Source of the DNA: an uncultured Bacteroidota bacterium
GTDB taxonomy: Bacteria; Bacteroidota; Bacteroidia; Bacteroidales; P3
Assembly (NCBI GenBank): GCA_902777005.1
Contig: CACYSB010000004.1
Coordinates: forward strand, 62,001 to 126,000
Reading direction: 5' to 3'
DNA: 64,000 nucleotides
A program made the translations under genes and the position numbers. Below, piece by piece: positions 1 through 8,373 of this stretch. The first letter of the stretch is position 1. Each line of letters starts with the position of its first letter. The notes under the pieces are model-generated. The model was given only the letters and a program-made list of their open reading frames with translations, had not been told where the DNA came from and made no database searches.

Positions 1-1
1 C

Positions 2-274
2 GAGGCGGCAGTGCTGGGTGTGCCGGCAATGAAATGCAACACCTTCGCAGGACGGTTGTCGGTACCCAATATGCTGGAGCAGAAGTATGGGCTTTGCTAT
101 GCCTATCAGCCGTCACAGTTCGAGGAGATGTACCGTCACATAGAACAACTGCTGGCGCGCAAGCCTGAAGAACTGAAGAACGAATGGCAGGGGAAACGGC
201 AGCGTATGTTAAAAGATATGATTGACCCCACTGAATTCTTCGTAGACTATATAGAAAACATAAAGAAACGTTAA
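2..274 (+). CDS. C-terminal part of DUF354-family (UDP-GlcNAc 2-epimerase-like fold) protein, 5' truncated
   Basis: Only the last 90 codons are in the window; the reading frame begins at base 2 with no start and ends in TAA. The visible residues include EAAVLGVPAMKCNTF, followed by LEQKYGLCYAY. This pattern fits the C-terminal nucleotide-sugar binding half of DUF354 proteins, which resemble UDP-N-acetylglucosamine 2-epimerases and glycosyltransferases with a GT-B fold. In that family the 'EAAVLGVPA' stretch follows the loop that contacts the sugar nucleotide. It is followed 77 bases later by an acetyltransferase and a deacetylase-like gene, so a role in capsule, O-antigen or another surface glycan is likely. 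The family assignment rests on a short C-terminal piece, so another GT-B enzyme is possible. Confidence 0.6.
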   Translation, partial: EAAVLGVPAMKCNTFAGRLSVPNMLEQKYGLCYAYQPSQFEEMYRHIEQLLARKPEELKNEWQGKRQRMLKDMIDPTEFFVDYIENIKKR

Positions 275-351
275 TTATCGTATAATTATCCGTTAATGTC
301 TTTTGTTTATCAATTATACGGTCAATTATTGGCAATTAACGTCATAACAAT

Positions 352-903
352 ATGAAAGACTATCTTGAACTGAAACGTCAATCGCTGCCGCACTACCGCC
401 GTGAAGGGCTTTGGGGCACCCTGCGCACTTCGGCGAAGGTGCATGGCTACCGCTCTGTACTGTGGTTCGGTATTATCCGTTGGAAAGACCATGTCTTCAA
501 CCAGTGGGCCATGCGCTGTCCGTGGAACGGCTTTAGGATAAGGCTGCAACGGTGGCGTGGCGTGCATGTAGGGCACAACGTCCATATCGGTCCCGGATGT
601 ACGCTTGACTACCCCTACCCCTATTTTGTGGTTATTGAGGACGGCGCCTCGCTGGCTGGCAACAACTATGTACTGGCACACAGCACTCCCATGGAATACC
701 ACGCCAAATGCGTGGAATCGTTTGTGGCCCCGACTATTATAGGCAAGAATGCCTGGGTGGGGGTGAACGCCACCATTCTCCCTGGAGTCACCATCGGCGA
801 AGGGGCCATAGTGGCTGCCGGAGCAGTGGTCACCAAAGATGTGCCGCCACGCACCCTCGTCGGAGGTGTACCCGCCAAGATCATCAAAAAACTTGACATC
901 TGA
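352..903 (+). CDS. Hexapeptide-repeat acyltransferase (surface polysaccharide O-acetyltransferase type)
   Basis: A 183-residue protein. Residues 65 to about 175 form a left-handed beta-helix signature: repeated hexapeptides such as VHIGPG, IIGKNA, ILPGVT and [13 protein letters not shown], ending in the classic GGVPAKII. A loop with LAHST carries a histidine at the place where these enzymes usually keep their catalytic His. The family moves an acetyl group from acetyl-CoA to a sugar hydroxyl or amine in the cytoplasm. The N-terminal 60 residues are basic and Trp/Arg-rich with no signal peptide. The gene's TGA overlaps the next ATG (TGATG at 901-905), which implies translational coupling. The first ATG in frame fits the family's normal length. 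The acceptor sugar cannot be read from the sequence. Confidence 0.85.
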   Translation: MKDYLELKRQSLPHYRREGLWGTLRTSAKVHGYRSVLWFGIIRWKDHVFNQWAMRCPWNGFRIRLQRWRGVHVGHNVHIGPGCTLDYPYPYFVVIEDGASLAGNNYVLAHSTPMEYHAKCVESFVAPTIIGKNAWVGVNATILPGVTIGEGAIVAAGAVVTKDVPPRTLVGGVPAKIIKKLDI

Positions 904-1640
904 TGGACTTTACTGTTGAGAAATACAAGGAGCTACTGGAGGCTTTGAAGAAGCATAAATGCTTTAGCCTCAGGCATGATGTGGATTTGAAGCCAGATTA
1001 CTCACTTCGCATCGCACTAGCAGAAGCAGAGATGGGACTGACGGCCACCTATTACTTCCGGATAGTGCCAGAAAGTTATGATGAGGATATAATCAAACAG
1101 ATTGTTTCCTTAGGGCATACGGCCGGATATCACTACGAATGCCTGACAACATGCAACGGCAATATTGAGTCTGCATATACAGACTTTCGCCTCAATCTTG
1201 AGAAACTACGTAATGTGGTGCCCATCAACACAGCCTGTGCTCACGGAAGTCCACGCTCACCATGGAACAGTCAGGACATTTGGAAACATTACGACATACA
1301 CACATTAGGCATTGATTATGAGCCAATGTTGGATACCGACTTCAGTAAGGCACTCTATATCACCGACACTGGCCGCCGATGGGACGGGTACAAGGTGAGT
1401 GTGCGCGACAAGGTGCCTGAGTATCAGGCGCAGTGGATAAAGGAAGGGCTGGTATTCCACACCACCAACGATATCATACAGGCGCTACGCAATCCCGGAC
1501 ATCCCATCCATAAGTACGACCTGCTCATCAACACCCACCCGCAGCGGTGGATGCTCTTCGGCCTCGGGTGGCTGAAAGAGGCTGCTCTGCAGAACGTTAA
1601 GAATATCGTCAAAAGAGTTATTATTCTCAACCAGAGATAA
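903..1640 (+). CDS. Polysaccharide deacetylase-like (NodB-fold) protein
   Basis: A 245-residue protein without a signal peptide. Residues 22-29 read SLRHDVDL. This is the HDVD form of the metal-binding motif found in a branch of polysaccharide deacetylase-like proteins that are common in surface-glycan clusters. Later motifs fit the same fold: GYHYECLT near residue 77, AHGSPRSPW near 112 and INTHPQRW near 209, which supply the His and Asp/Arg positions of the pocket. It overlaps the acetyltransferase stop codon by one base, so the two are co-translated. The likely job is removal of an acyl group from a glycan or precursor, but the substrate is unknown and some members of this branch have no shown activity. 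A terminator-like region follows. Confidence 0.75.
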   Translation: MDFTVEKYKELLEALKKHKCFSLRHDVDLKPDYSLRIALAEAEMGLTATYYFRIVPESYDEDIIKQIVSLGHTAGYHYECLTTCNGNIESAYTDFRLNLEKLRNVVPINTACAHGSPRSPWNSQDIWKHYDIHTLGIDYEPMLDTDFSKALYITDTGRRWDGYKVSVRDKVPEYQAQWIKEGLVFHTTNDIIQALRNPGHPIHKYDLLINTHPQRWMLFGLGWLKEAALQNVKNIVKRVIILNQR

Positions 1641-1748
1641 TCTCAATCAGAACACTTTTTTTTCTCTCAATCAGAACTAAAAGAGTTATCAGAAATTATA
1701 TCTCCTTCAGATTGTAAAAGATTGTAAAAGAACTCGTTGTCTTATAAA

Positions 1749-1824
1749 CTCCCACTGCGCGAGATCCTAGAAATCTTGGAGATTATCTTCTTTTTTTTCT
1801 CCTGCCTACGGCATAATCTATAAA
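1749..1824. repeat. Dispersed 75-base intergenic element, copy 1 (terminator-like)
   Basis: This stretch begins CTCCCACTGCGCGAGATC and ends near GCATAATCTATAAA. It aligns along its whole length to bases 30422-30494 at roughly three quarters identity by eye. Its first half can fold with CTCC (1749-1752) pairing GGAG (1778-1781) and AGAT pairing ATCT inside. A run of eight T follows, so it could end transcription of the polysaccharide genes upstream. Confidence 0.55.
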
Positions 1825-1865
1825 TCCAACAAATCTTCTAAATTAAAAGAACTATCAGAATAAGA

Positions 1866-1892
1866 AAAGCCCCGGCAGTTTGTCGGGGCTTT
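1866..1892. terminator. Rho-independent terminator, probably bidirectional
   Basis: Twelve-base arms 1866-1877 (AAAGCCCCGGCA) and 1881-1892 (TGTCGGGGCTTT) pair with one G-U and a three-base loop. T-rich sequence lies on both sides. It sits between the convergent ends of the deacetylase-like gene (plus strand) and the OmpA-family gene (minus strand), so it can serve both. Confidence 0.9.
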
Positions 1893-1906
1893 CTTATTTC
1901 CTTATT

Positions 1907-3397
1907 TTAGTTTTTCCGTAGGTACTTGTACTTCTCCATCCATTTTGTCACAATGGCCTCTGTCTGGGGAGTGCGCTGTATGATGAGTGCCATACGGTTG
2001 TTCTCCTGCGGCGTGTATTCCATGATACCGCCCACAGGCATCAGTAAGAGCTGGTTGGAGCTGACGTCAAAGTCGTTGACAAGCACATTGTAGGCAGCCT
2101 CGCAGCGGCGCTCCGACAGCCACTGGTTGTGACGTATCGAACCGGTTATCGAGTCGGCGGCGCCGATGACGTAGTACTCAAGAGTGTCGTCAAGCTGGTT
2201 AAGCTCTTTGGCGAACTTCTGCAGTTTCTTGATACCGTTATAGTCGATGTCGTACTTGTCGAGCTGATAGTACACTATCGTCGCCGGCAGGCCAAGCAGT
2301 TCGTTAGCATTCAGCAGGTCTTCGATGATATTGGCCGGCGGCAAGCCCATGTAGTCCTCTATGGAGTCGAGGCGCTGCTGCAGGCGGTCACGCTCCTTGC
2401 TCATATCCGCCAGTTTAGCGGCATCTATGGCGTTCCTGTCGGAGAGGTTCTGCACCGAGTCTATCTCGTTGTTCAGGCGTTCAATCCTACCCTGGAGAGT
2501 AGATACGGTGTTGCGCGAGCCGAAGGCCAGGAACTCGTGGTTCACCTTCTCGCGCGACGTACGTTTGCTGTAGGGGTCGAACTTGTTAACACTCTTAAGC
2601 AGATTCAGTTTAGCGCCGACATAGAACGACGGGATGAAGTCCACCCTGCGTATGCCGTCGTCGAGGTTGTAGTTGAAGTCATCCAAGCTGCCACGTGCGA
2701 AAGCCAGCTCCAGTGCGGCGAAGATTGACAGATGTTTGGTAGCGTAGTATTCAGCCATGAGACCGCCCGTGAAGCCCAGCTCGAAGTTCCTTCTCATCTG
2801 ACCCAACTCCACGGTAATCTCATCGGGGTTGTTGTTCACCTTGTTCACATAGTTCTGGTTGACAATCTCGCCGAACATCATCATGACGCCGAGACCGACG
2901 GGAGTATAGATATGCAGGTGGCGGTGTTTGCCCGCCTCGTAGCCGTTGAGGAAGTTCGTCCAGTCGAACGTCACGATACCCATCGCCGAGAAGTTATAGG
3001 CACTTATCGGGAAATAGGGGCCATACTGCATGCCGTCGTACACGAGCGGGTTCGTGATGTCCGTCCATGGGTTGTTGCCGCCGTGACGCGACTGGCTGTG
3101 TGCGGTAGCCATGCCCAAACGCAGCGACACCGCCACGTCGGGAATAATCCATTTTCCCACCTCGGCGCGCAAGCCGAAGTCGGCCTTGTTCCATGCGGCA
3201 GCCTTGTCGGGAGTGTTGCCCACGAAGGTCTGCACGCCACCGCTAAACAGTATATACCAGTTGTCGAAGGGTGAGGCAATGATATACTGAAGAGTGTCCC
3301 TATCGGCGCCGAGGGCAAATCCTCGTACAAACCGCTGTCCGGACACGCTTACTGTTGCAAGCAATAACAAAGTTATTATGAGCAGTCGTCTCTTCAT
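1907..3397 (-). CDS. OmpA-family outer membrane protein (beta-barrel, coiled coil, OmpA-like C-terminal domain)
   Basis: A 496-residue protein with a signal peptide ending in VSVSGQ (about residues 1-21). Residues 22 to about 280 alternate aromatic and polar residues as in an outer membrane beta-barrel (for example GLGVMMMFG and FYVGAKLNL). Residues about 295-345 form a charged coiled coil (RIERLNNEIDSVQ). Residues about 370-480 look like an OmpA C-terminal peptidoglycan-binding domain, with NQWLSERRCEAAYNVL in place of the usual N-x-x-L-S-x-x-R-A helix. It starts only four bases after the stop of the BY-kinase gene, so it is the third gene of the export operon. In Bacteroidales such proteins often accompany Wza/Wzc pairs, where it could tether the export machine to the cell wall; that role is inferred. 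Confidence 0.8.
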   Translation of the reverse strand: MKRRLLIITLLLLATVSVSGQRFVRGFALGADRDTLQYIIASPFDNWYILFSGGVQTFVGNTPDKAAAWNKADFGLRAEVGKWIIPDVAVSLRLGMATAHSQSRHGGNNPWTDITNPLVYDGMQYGPYFPISAYNFSAMGIVTFDWTNFLNGYEAGKHRHLHIYTPVGLGVMMMFGEIVNQNYVNKVNNNPDEITVELGQMRRNFELGFTGGLMAEYYATKHLSIFAALELAFARGSLDDFNYNLDDGIRRVDFIPSFYVGAKLNLLKSVNKFDPYSKRTSREKVNHEFLAFGSRNTVSTLQGRIERLNNEIDSVQNLSDRNAIDAAKLADMSKERDRLQQRLDSIEDYMGLPPANIIEDLLNANELLGLPATIVYYQLDKYDIDYNGIKKLQKFAKELNQLDDTLEYYVIGAADSITGSIRHNQWLSERRCEAAYNVLVNDFDVSSNQLLLMPVGGIMEYTPQENNRMALIIQRTPQTEAIVTKWMEKYKYLRKN

Positions 3398-3401
3398 TCC
3401 G

Positions 3402-5879
3402 CTAATTCTCTTCTTCTATATTCTTATCTTCTTTATTTCTCTTTCGTTTCGATGGCTTCTCTTCATCCACATCGCCATAGCCATAGCCATAGCCGTAACC
3501 GTAGCCATAACCATAGCCGTAACCATATCCGTAGCCGTAGCCATAGCCGTAACCGTAGCCATACTTACGCTCGTAGGGCATCAGCTTACGGTAGCGCACA
3601 TCGTTGAGCAGCAGTGCCATATTCGGGAACTCGTGTCCCTGGTACAGCTCCTCGATGTTCTCGAGCATGCGTTTGTCGAACTGACCCGAGCGGATGACAA
3701 ACAGCGTGTTGTCCACCAGATGCTTGATGACATCGGTATCCACCACCAGACCCGTCGGAGCCGAGTCGAGGATGATATACTCGTAGCGATTGCGCAATTC
3801 GGCTATCATAGCATCTAGGCGGCCGTTGCCCAGCAGCTCCGTGGGGTTGGGCGGTATGGGACCCGTGAAGATAGCGTCCACTCCGCGGCTCACGAGGTCG
3901 TGCTTGATTATCTCGTCCATACTGGCCACCTTGCCCACCAAGTAGTTGGAGAGTCCCGTATGGTGACGCGAGTAGAACAGACGCGTCAGCGAGCCGCGTC
4001 TCAGGTCGAGATCTATCACCACCGTGCGCTTGCCGGCGAAGCCGAGGCTGGCGGCAAGGTTGGACGATATGAATGTCTTACCCATGCCCGGCATGAGTGA
4101 CGTGATGAGATACACACGCGAATTCCCATGTTCCGTGTTGGTGCCGAGGAAGTCCACCTTGGCGCGCAGCAGGCGGAACGACTCGCACATAGAGTCGTGG
4201 CCGCTCTCAGACACCACGATGTTGCGGTCGTCATCCTTCTCCCGCGACGGTATCTCGCACAGGAAGGGTGCCGCTGTGGCATATATTATATCATTATGGT
4301 ATTTAACCTTAGTATCGAACAGACGGCGGAGGAAGAAGATGCCCACAGGTATCAGCAGGCCTATCACCAGGCCTATCAGCGTCGTGCGGGTCTCGTTGGG
4401 AGCCACGGGCGTGCGGTTGATACGTGCCGGGTCGAGCACCTTGCCGTTAGGCTCGATGGAGGGCTGGCTTATCATGAGCTCCTCACGGCGGCTCAGCAGG
4501 TGCAGGTAAAGGTCTTCCTTAATCTTGGAGACGCGTTCCAGACTCTCGATGTACAGCTGCTGTTGAGGCACGCGGCTCATCTTCGAGCTCGCCATATCGG
4601 CAGCTATCTGAGCCTCAGCTATGCGCTCTTGCAGGACGCTGATATACACGTCGAGCAGCGTATTCATGTCGCTCTTCAGCATATTCAGCTCAGCCATCTT
4701 CTGCCGCACCACGGGGTTGTTCTGGCTCTGGTACTTCTTGAGCTCGAGCACCAGCTCGTTGTGCTTGGCTATAAGCTCCGTGATATGCGCGTCGTCCACA
4801 CCCACGTTGTTGGGTATCAGGTGTGTCTCGTCGCTTTCGTTAATCTGTATTAGGTAGCGTGCTGTGGTGAGCTGCTTGTTCAGACGCTCTTTCTCCTCCG
4901 AGCTCTGGATGCTCGTAGCCAGATACGACTGGCCGTAGGAGGAGAGGTCGAGCAGACGGTTCTCGCGCTTGAAGTCCGCCAATGCGTTCTCCTGCACGCC
5001 GAGGTCGTTCTGCAGCAGTTTCAGACGCTCGTTGATGAAGTCATAAGTATAGGCGATGATGCGCTTCTTGTCCTGCACGGCATCATCGTTGTAGACACGT
5101 ATCGCCTCGTTGATGACGTCGGCAGCACGTATCGGCGACGGATCTTGCAGCACCACGTTGATGATGGTGTTCATGTCGTCGTCGCGCATCACCATTGTAG
5201 CGGCGCGGTAGTAGTCGGCCACAGCGTTCATGCTGCGGTGCTCCACATGTAGTGTCTGACCCATGAATGAGTTGGACATAAACCAAGTGGGATGCACCAC
5301 TATGCGGCCAAACGGCATAGCCACGGTGTCCTCGAGTTTAATCTTGCGCGATTCGTAGCCAGCCTGTGTGATGGTCAACGACTTGGTGTTGTTGATAAGC
5401 ACGTCGAACGCCACATAGTCGTCCTCGCCGTTGTCTATGAAGTCCACCTTTATCGGCGACTCGCCGTATAGATCCTTCACGCGGTTGACAATCTTTGTCT
5501 TCGACGTGTAGAAGATGTTGAGGTCGAGCGTCCTGGCCACCTCGAGCATAGCAGACTTTGACGAGAAAATCATCATCTCGTTGTTGATGCTGCTGTTGTA
5601 GAGCGACTTGGTGGAGAACATGCTCTTAATCGATGCCTCGCGGAGAGTGTTCTCGGCGTTGCCCGTCGAGGAGCCCTTGATGAGGACGCGTGCCGAGCTC
5701 TGGTAGACGTGGTTCTGGTGACGTACCCAGTAGCCGGCCACGAAAGCACCTATGGCAGCGCAGAGGATCAACCAGTGCAGGTTGCGCAACACGATGAAGA
5801 CCACGTCTTTCACGTGGAGCTTCGGTCCCTTCTTTTCGTCGAGGAACGCCATGTTGTTGTTATCCTTGCCGTCTGCCAT
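3402..5879 (-). CDS. Wzz-type chain-length regulator fused to BY-kinase (tyrosine autokinase), capsule/exopolysaccharide export
   Basis: An 825-residue inner-membrane protein. Transmembrane helices lie near residues 31-52 (WLILCAAIGAFVAGYW) and 497-516 (GLVIGLLIPVGIFFL), with a periplasmic Wzz region and coiled coils between. The cytoplasmic kinase has Walker A (PGMGKT, about residue 596), Walker A' (VVIDLDLRRG, about 618) and Walker B (YIILDSAPTG, about 700). The family polymerises and controls the length of surface polysaccharide, cycling through autophosphorylation of a C-terminal tyrosine cluster. Here that cluster is a perfect run of fifteen Tyr-Gly pairs at residues 773-802, followed by a charged tail. 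It lies 11 bases downstream of the Wza-like gene and 4 bases upstream of the OmpA-family gene. Confidence 0.92.
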   Translation of the reverse strand: MADGKDNNNMAFLDEKKGPKLHVKDVVFIVLRNLHWLILCAAIGAFVAGYWVRHQNHVYQSSARVLIKGSSTGNAENTLREASIKSMFSTKSLYNSSINNEMMIFSSKSAMLEVARTLDLNIFYTSKTKIVNRVKDLYGESPIKVDFIDNGEDDYVAFDVLINNTKSLTITQAGYESRKIKLEDTVAMPFGRIVVHPTWFMSNSFMGQTLHVEHRSMNAVADYYRAATMVMRDDDMNTIINVVLQDPSPIRAADVINEAIRVYNDDAVQDKKRIIAYTYDFINERLKLLQNDLGVQENALADFKRENRLLDLSSYGQSYLATSIQSSEEKERLNKQLTTARYLIQINESDETHLIPNNVGVDDAHITELIAKHNELVLELKKYQSQNNPVVRQKMAELNMLKSDMNTLLDVYISVLQERIAEAQIAADMASSKMSRVPQQQLYIESLERVSKIKEDLYLHLLSRREELMISQPSIEPNGKVLDPARINRTPVAPNETRTTLIGLVIGLLIPVGIFFLRRLFDTKVKYHNDIIYATAAPFLCEIPSREKDDDRNIVVSESGHDSMCESFRLLRAKVDFLGTNTEHGNSRVYLITSLMPGMGKTFISSNLAASLGFAGKRTVVIDLDLRRGSLTRLFYSRHHTGLSNYLVGKVASMDEIIKHDLVSRGVDAIFTGPIPPNPTELLGNGRLDAMIAELRNRYEYIILDSAPTGLVVDTDVIKHLVDNTLFVIRSGQFDKRMLENIEELYQGHEFPNMALLLNDVRYRKLMPYERKYGYGYGYGYGYGYGYGYGYGYGYGYGYGYGDVDEEKPSKRKRNKEDKNIEEEN
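3474..3563 (-). repeat. Hexanucleotide repeat encoding (Tyr-Gly)15 in the BY-kinase tail
   Basis: Fifteen in-frame six-base units, read on the minus strand as TA(T/C)GG(T/C/A), encode alternating Tyr and Gly. Third codon positions vary, so the amino-acid pattern is kept by selection or slow drift rather than by a fresh DNA expansion. Changes in unit number would alter the number of phosphorylatable tyrosines without shifting frame. Confidence 0.95.
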
Positions 5880-5890
5880 TGTTGCCGTTA

Positions 5891-6658
5891 TTAGTTCTTA
5901 GACATTGCTCTGTAGAGAGCTATGGAGGTTATGAGTGATGCCATGGAAATCAGTGTCGACGCCATACCCATCCAGAATGTGAACTCCTGACGCACCGTGC
6001 CGTTGTTCATGCCGTCGGTGATGATGAAGTCATTCTGGTGCATCATAAAGAAGGGGTCGTTGAAGACGTCCGACGAACGGGGGTCGAGATAGCGCATCAC
6101 CATCTTGCCGTTCACCTCGCGCATCACGGCGATGCGGTCGCGCGGTGTGAAGTTGTCGAGGCCACCGCTCATAGCCAACGCCTCGAGGAAGGTGCAACGC
6201 TCGTTGGGCACGTTGATAACCTTGCCGCTGCCGTTGCCAATAAAGAAAATCTTGAAACTGTTGAAGCGCACCACCACGAAGGGGTCTTCGAGGTATCCTC
6301 CGCGGGTGAGGCGTGCGGTGATGGTGTCCTGCAGTTGCAGACGCGTCAGGCCGGCCACATGCATCTTGCCCAGCACGGGGAAGTCGATGTTGCCGTCCAC
6401 GTCCACCAGATAGCCGCCTTTGGTGTCGCGCACCACGTTGAAGGGAGCCACAAGTTCCTGGTTAGGCTGTGCGCTCGAAACAACGATGCTCAAGTCGTCA
6501 TAGGGAGTTATGCGCGCCTCGAAACGGTTCTCAAGTTCTATCTGGCTTCCGTGTGTCATATCCTGCAGATAGTTGACACGACGAGGGGTGACGCATGATG
6601 CCATAAGCATCAGCGTCATCCCAAGTATTATTGTCGTAATTTTACCTCGCGCGCGCAT
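5891..6658 (-). CDS. Wza-like polysaccharide export lipoprotein
   Basis: A 255-residue protein. The N-terminus is a lipoprotein signal ending LMASC, with Cys22 as the lipidated residue. Residues about 45-130 match the polysaccharide export (Poly_export) domain, for example ITPYDDLSIVVSS and VDGNIDFPVLGK. Residues about 130-215 match an SLBB-type domain (FFIGNGSGKVINVP, FLEALAMSGGLDN, PRDRIAVMRE). A hydrophobic helix ends the protein (FWMGMASTLISMASLI). This short form with a C-terminal helix is typical of Bacteroidota. It forms the outer-membrane exit pore for capsule or exopolysaccharide and acts with the Wzc-like kinase encoded next. It starts 34 bases after the stop of the broken tryptophanase gene. 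A TAAGTTTG sequence in that gap may be a promoter but is very close to the ATG. Confidence 0.9.
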   Translation of the reverse strand: MRARGKITTIILGMTLMLMASCVTPRRVNYLQDMTHGSQIELENRFEARITPYDDLSIVVSSAQPNQELVAPFNVVRDTKGGYLVDVDGNIDFPVLGKMHVAGLTRLQLQDTITARLTRGGYLEDPFVVVRFNSFKIFFIGNGSGKVINVPNERCTFLEALAMSGGLDNFTPRDRIAVMREVNGKMVMRYLDPRSSDVFNDPFFMMHQNDFIITDGMNNGTVRQEFTFWMGMASTLISMASLITSIALYRAMSKN

Positions 6659-6692
6659 GTAGTCAAACTTAAATATGAGTACTATTTAGTTA

Positions 6693-7960
6693 TTAGTCAA
6701 GACGTTTGAACTGGCAGGTGAAGTGGCGCATCAGCTCGGCCTCCCAGGTAATCTCCAGACCGCGCTTGATAGTGTCGCGGCGGTCGTAGACGTTCTTCAG
6801 GGCGGCGGCGATGACATCCATGTGGTTGTTGGTGTACACGCGGCGCGGTATGCAGAGGCGCACGAAGTCGTTGCCACCGAAGCGGTTCTCGCGGGTCACG
6901 GGGTCGCGGTCGGCCAGCACATAGCCAATCTCGCAGGCGCGGATACCGGCCTCGAGGTACAGCTCGCAGGTGAGGGTCTGGGCCGGGAACTCCTCCTTCG
7001 GGATGTTGGTGAGCACCTTGTCGGCGTCGACGAAGATGGCGTGGCCACCGGCGGGACGCTGGTAGGGGATGCCGTACTCGTCGCGCCGTAGGTGAGGAAG
7101 CCCTCGAAGGGGATGCAGAACATCTTGGCACCCTCGTACCAGTCCTGCTTGTTGGTGGCGATGAAGCCGCCCATGTTCACCAGACCGTCCTTCTTGGCGC
7201 TCATGGTCATGCAGTCGGCGTAGCTGAACATCTCCAGAGCAATCTCGCGCAGGGTCTTGTTCTCATAGCCTTTCTCGCGGGTCTTGATGAAGTAGGCGTT
7301 CTCGATGAAGCGGGCGCTGTCGACGTTCACGGGCACACCGTACTTGTGGCAGAGCTCGCAGGTCTCGCGGATGTTCTGCATGCTGACGGGCTGGCCGCCG
7401 ACGGTGTTGTTAGTCACCGTGAGCACCATGAAGGGCACATTGCCCTTGTTCTCTTTCAGTATCTTCTCAAGCTTCTCGAGATCGACATTGCCCTTGAAGG
7501 GAACTTCAAGCTGGGTGTCGTAGGCCTCTTTCACGGTCACGTCGATGGCGAAAGCCTTGCGGCTCTCGATGTGGCCCTTGGTGGTATCGAAGTGGGCGTT
7601 GCCGGGGATGATGTTGCCGGGCTTCACGAGGTAGCTGAACAGCACGTTCTCGGCTGCGCGGCCCTGGTGGGTGGGGATAACATACTGGAAGCCAGTAAGC
7701 TCAGTAATAGTATCCTTCATGTGGTAGAACGAACGGGCGCCGCCGTAGCTCTCGTCGCCCATCATCATGGCGGCCCACTGGCGGTCGCTCATAGCGCCGG
7801 TGCCGGAGTCGGTCAGGAGGTCGATATAGACGTAGTCGCTTTTCAGCATAAATACATTCTGGTGGGCCTCGTTCAGCCACTTCTCGCGCTGCTCGCGAGT
7901 GCTCTTCTTGATGGGCTCAACCATCTTGATTTTCCATGCTTCTGCAAAGGGTAGTTCCAT
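6693..7960 (-). pseudogene. tnaA: Tryptophanase (tryptophan indole-lyase), broken by an internal deletion plus frameshift
   Basis: Tryptophanase is a PLP enzyme that splits L-tryptophan into indole, pyruvate and ammonia. The N-terminal part (from ATG at 7960) is well kept: KMVEPIKKSTREQREKW, VYIDLLTDSGTGAMSD, PTHQGRAAENVLFS and the PLP lysine motif MSAKKDGLVNMGG. Reading stays correct to PFEGFLTYG near base 7092, then shifts. In the next frame the protein resumes at DEYGIPYQRPAGGHAIFVDA and runs to a normal C-terminus with TAA at 6693. About 37-45 residues expected between these points in tryptophanases are missing, so the junction combines a deletion with a frame change. The intact frame on its own would give a truncated 354-residue product with a wrong tail. 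A sequencing or assembly error could also explain it. Confidence 0.85.
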
Positions 7961-8061
7961 AGTTTTTTTATTTTATATGTTATTTTTATTCATTGATTTC
8001 CTGTTACTTATATGCGCAAGACGACTCCGAGAAACACTCTCGTCGCTGTCGATACAAAATG

Positions 8062-8069
8062 CAAAGATA
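8062..8069 (-). promoter_or_regulatory. Bacteroidota-type minus-7 promoter element for tnaA
   Basis: The minus strand reads TATCTTTG, an exact match to TAnnTTTG, about 100 bases upstream of the tryptophanase ATG. A possible minus-33 TTTG lies at 8093-8096, but the 23-base spacing is slightly long. Confidence 0.6.
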
Positions 8070-8152
8070 CAAAAAAAAATCTAATCATGGAGCAAAATTT
8101 TAAAAATATTATTTTTACCCCATAAAACGCCCCTCAGAATCCCGTCCGAAGC

Positions 8153-8207
8153 CTCTCCGACTGTTCTACGTCTGTTCTACGGTTGTTCGCCAATTGTTTA
8201 ACGGTTT
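8153..8207 (-). repeat. Diverged inverted copy of the 36-base dispersed element
   Basis: Read on the minus strand it contains AAACCGTTAAACAA, then CCGTAGAACAG, then TCGGAGAGG, the same blocks in the same order as 30551-30586 and 51442-51477. It differs by two short insertions, one of which is a tandem 11-base duplication (ACGTAGAACAG after CCGTAGAACAG). Confidence 0.7.
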
Positions 8208-8277
8208 ATATCGTAAAACAGTCGGTAAACAATGGTATAACAGACGGAGGGGATACGGAGAGGGGTCGCAGGGGGTA

Positions 8278-8310
8278 TTGAAGGCCTTTTGAAGACCTAT
8301 TGAAGACCTA
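8278..8310 (+). repeat. 11-base tandem repeat, three units
   Basis: Units at 8278-8288 (TTGAAGGCCTT), 8289-8299 and 8300-8310 (both TTGAAGACCTA). It lies just upstream of the large surface protein gene, in its probable leader or promoter region. Confidence 0.85.
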
Positions 8311-8373
8311 TGGAGGGTGTCCGGGAAAACACAAAAATTAGCGCAAACACAATATTTCGCACACGCGAGCGTT

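Larger units (their letters stand above)
7961..8373. other. Divergent intergenic region between tnaA and the large surface protein gene
   Basis: About 410 bases with no gene that I can support. It holds the minus-strand promoter element for the tryptophanase gene (8062-8069), a diverged inverted copy of a 36-base element seen upstream of two other giant genes (8153-8207), and an 11-base tandem repeat (8278-8310). The first 150 bases are AT-rich and the rest is GC-rich. No convincing TAnnTTTG element was found for the plus-strand gene. Confidence 0.6.

Noticed and set aside
6664..6671. Minus-strand TAAGTTTG as a promoter for the Wza-like gene
   Set aside because: It matches TAnnTTTG but lies only five bases from the ATG and has no minus-33 partner, so it would give an almost leaderless transcript. 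Not listed as a feature.
8317..8373. GTG at 8317 as the start of the type B surface protein
   Set aside because: It would add a polar stretch before the signal peptide. ATG 8374 or later gives a normal signal sequence.
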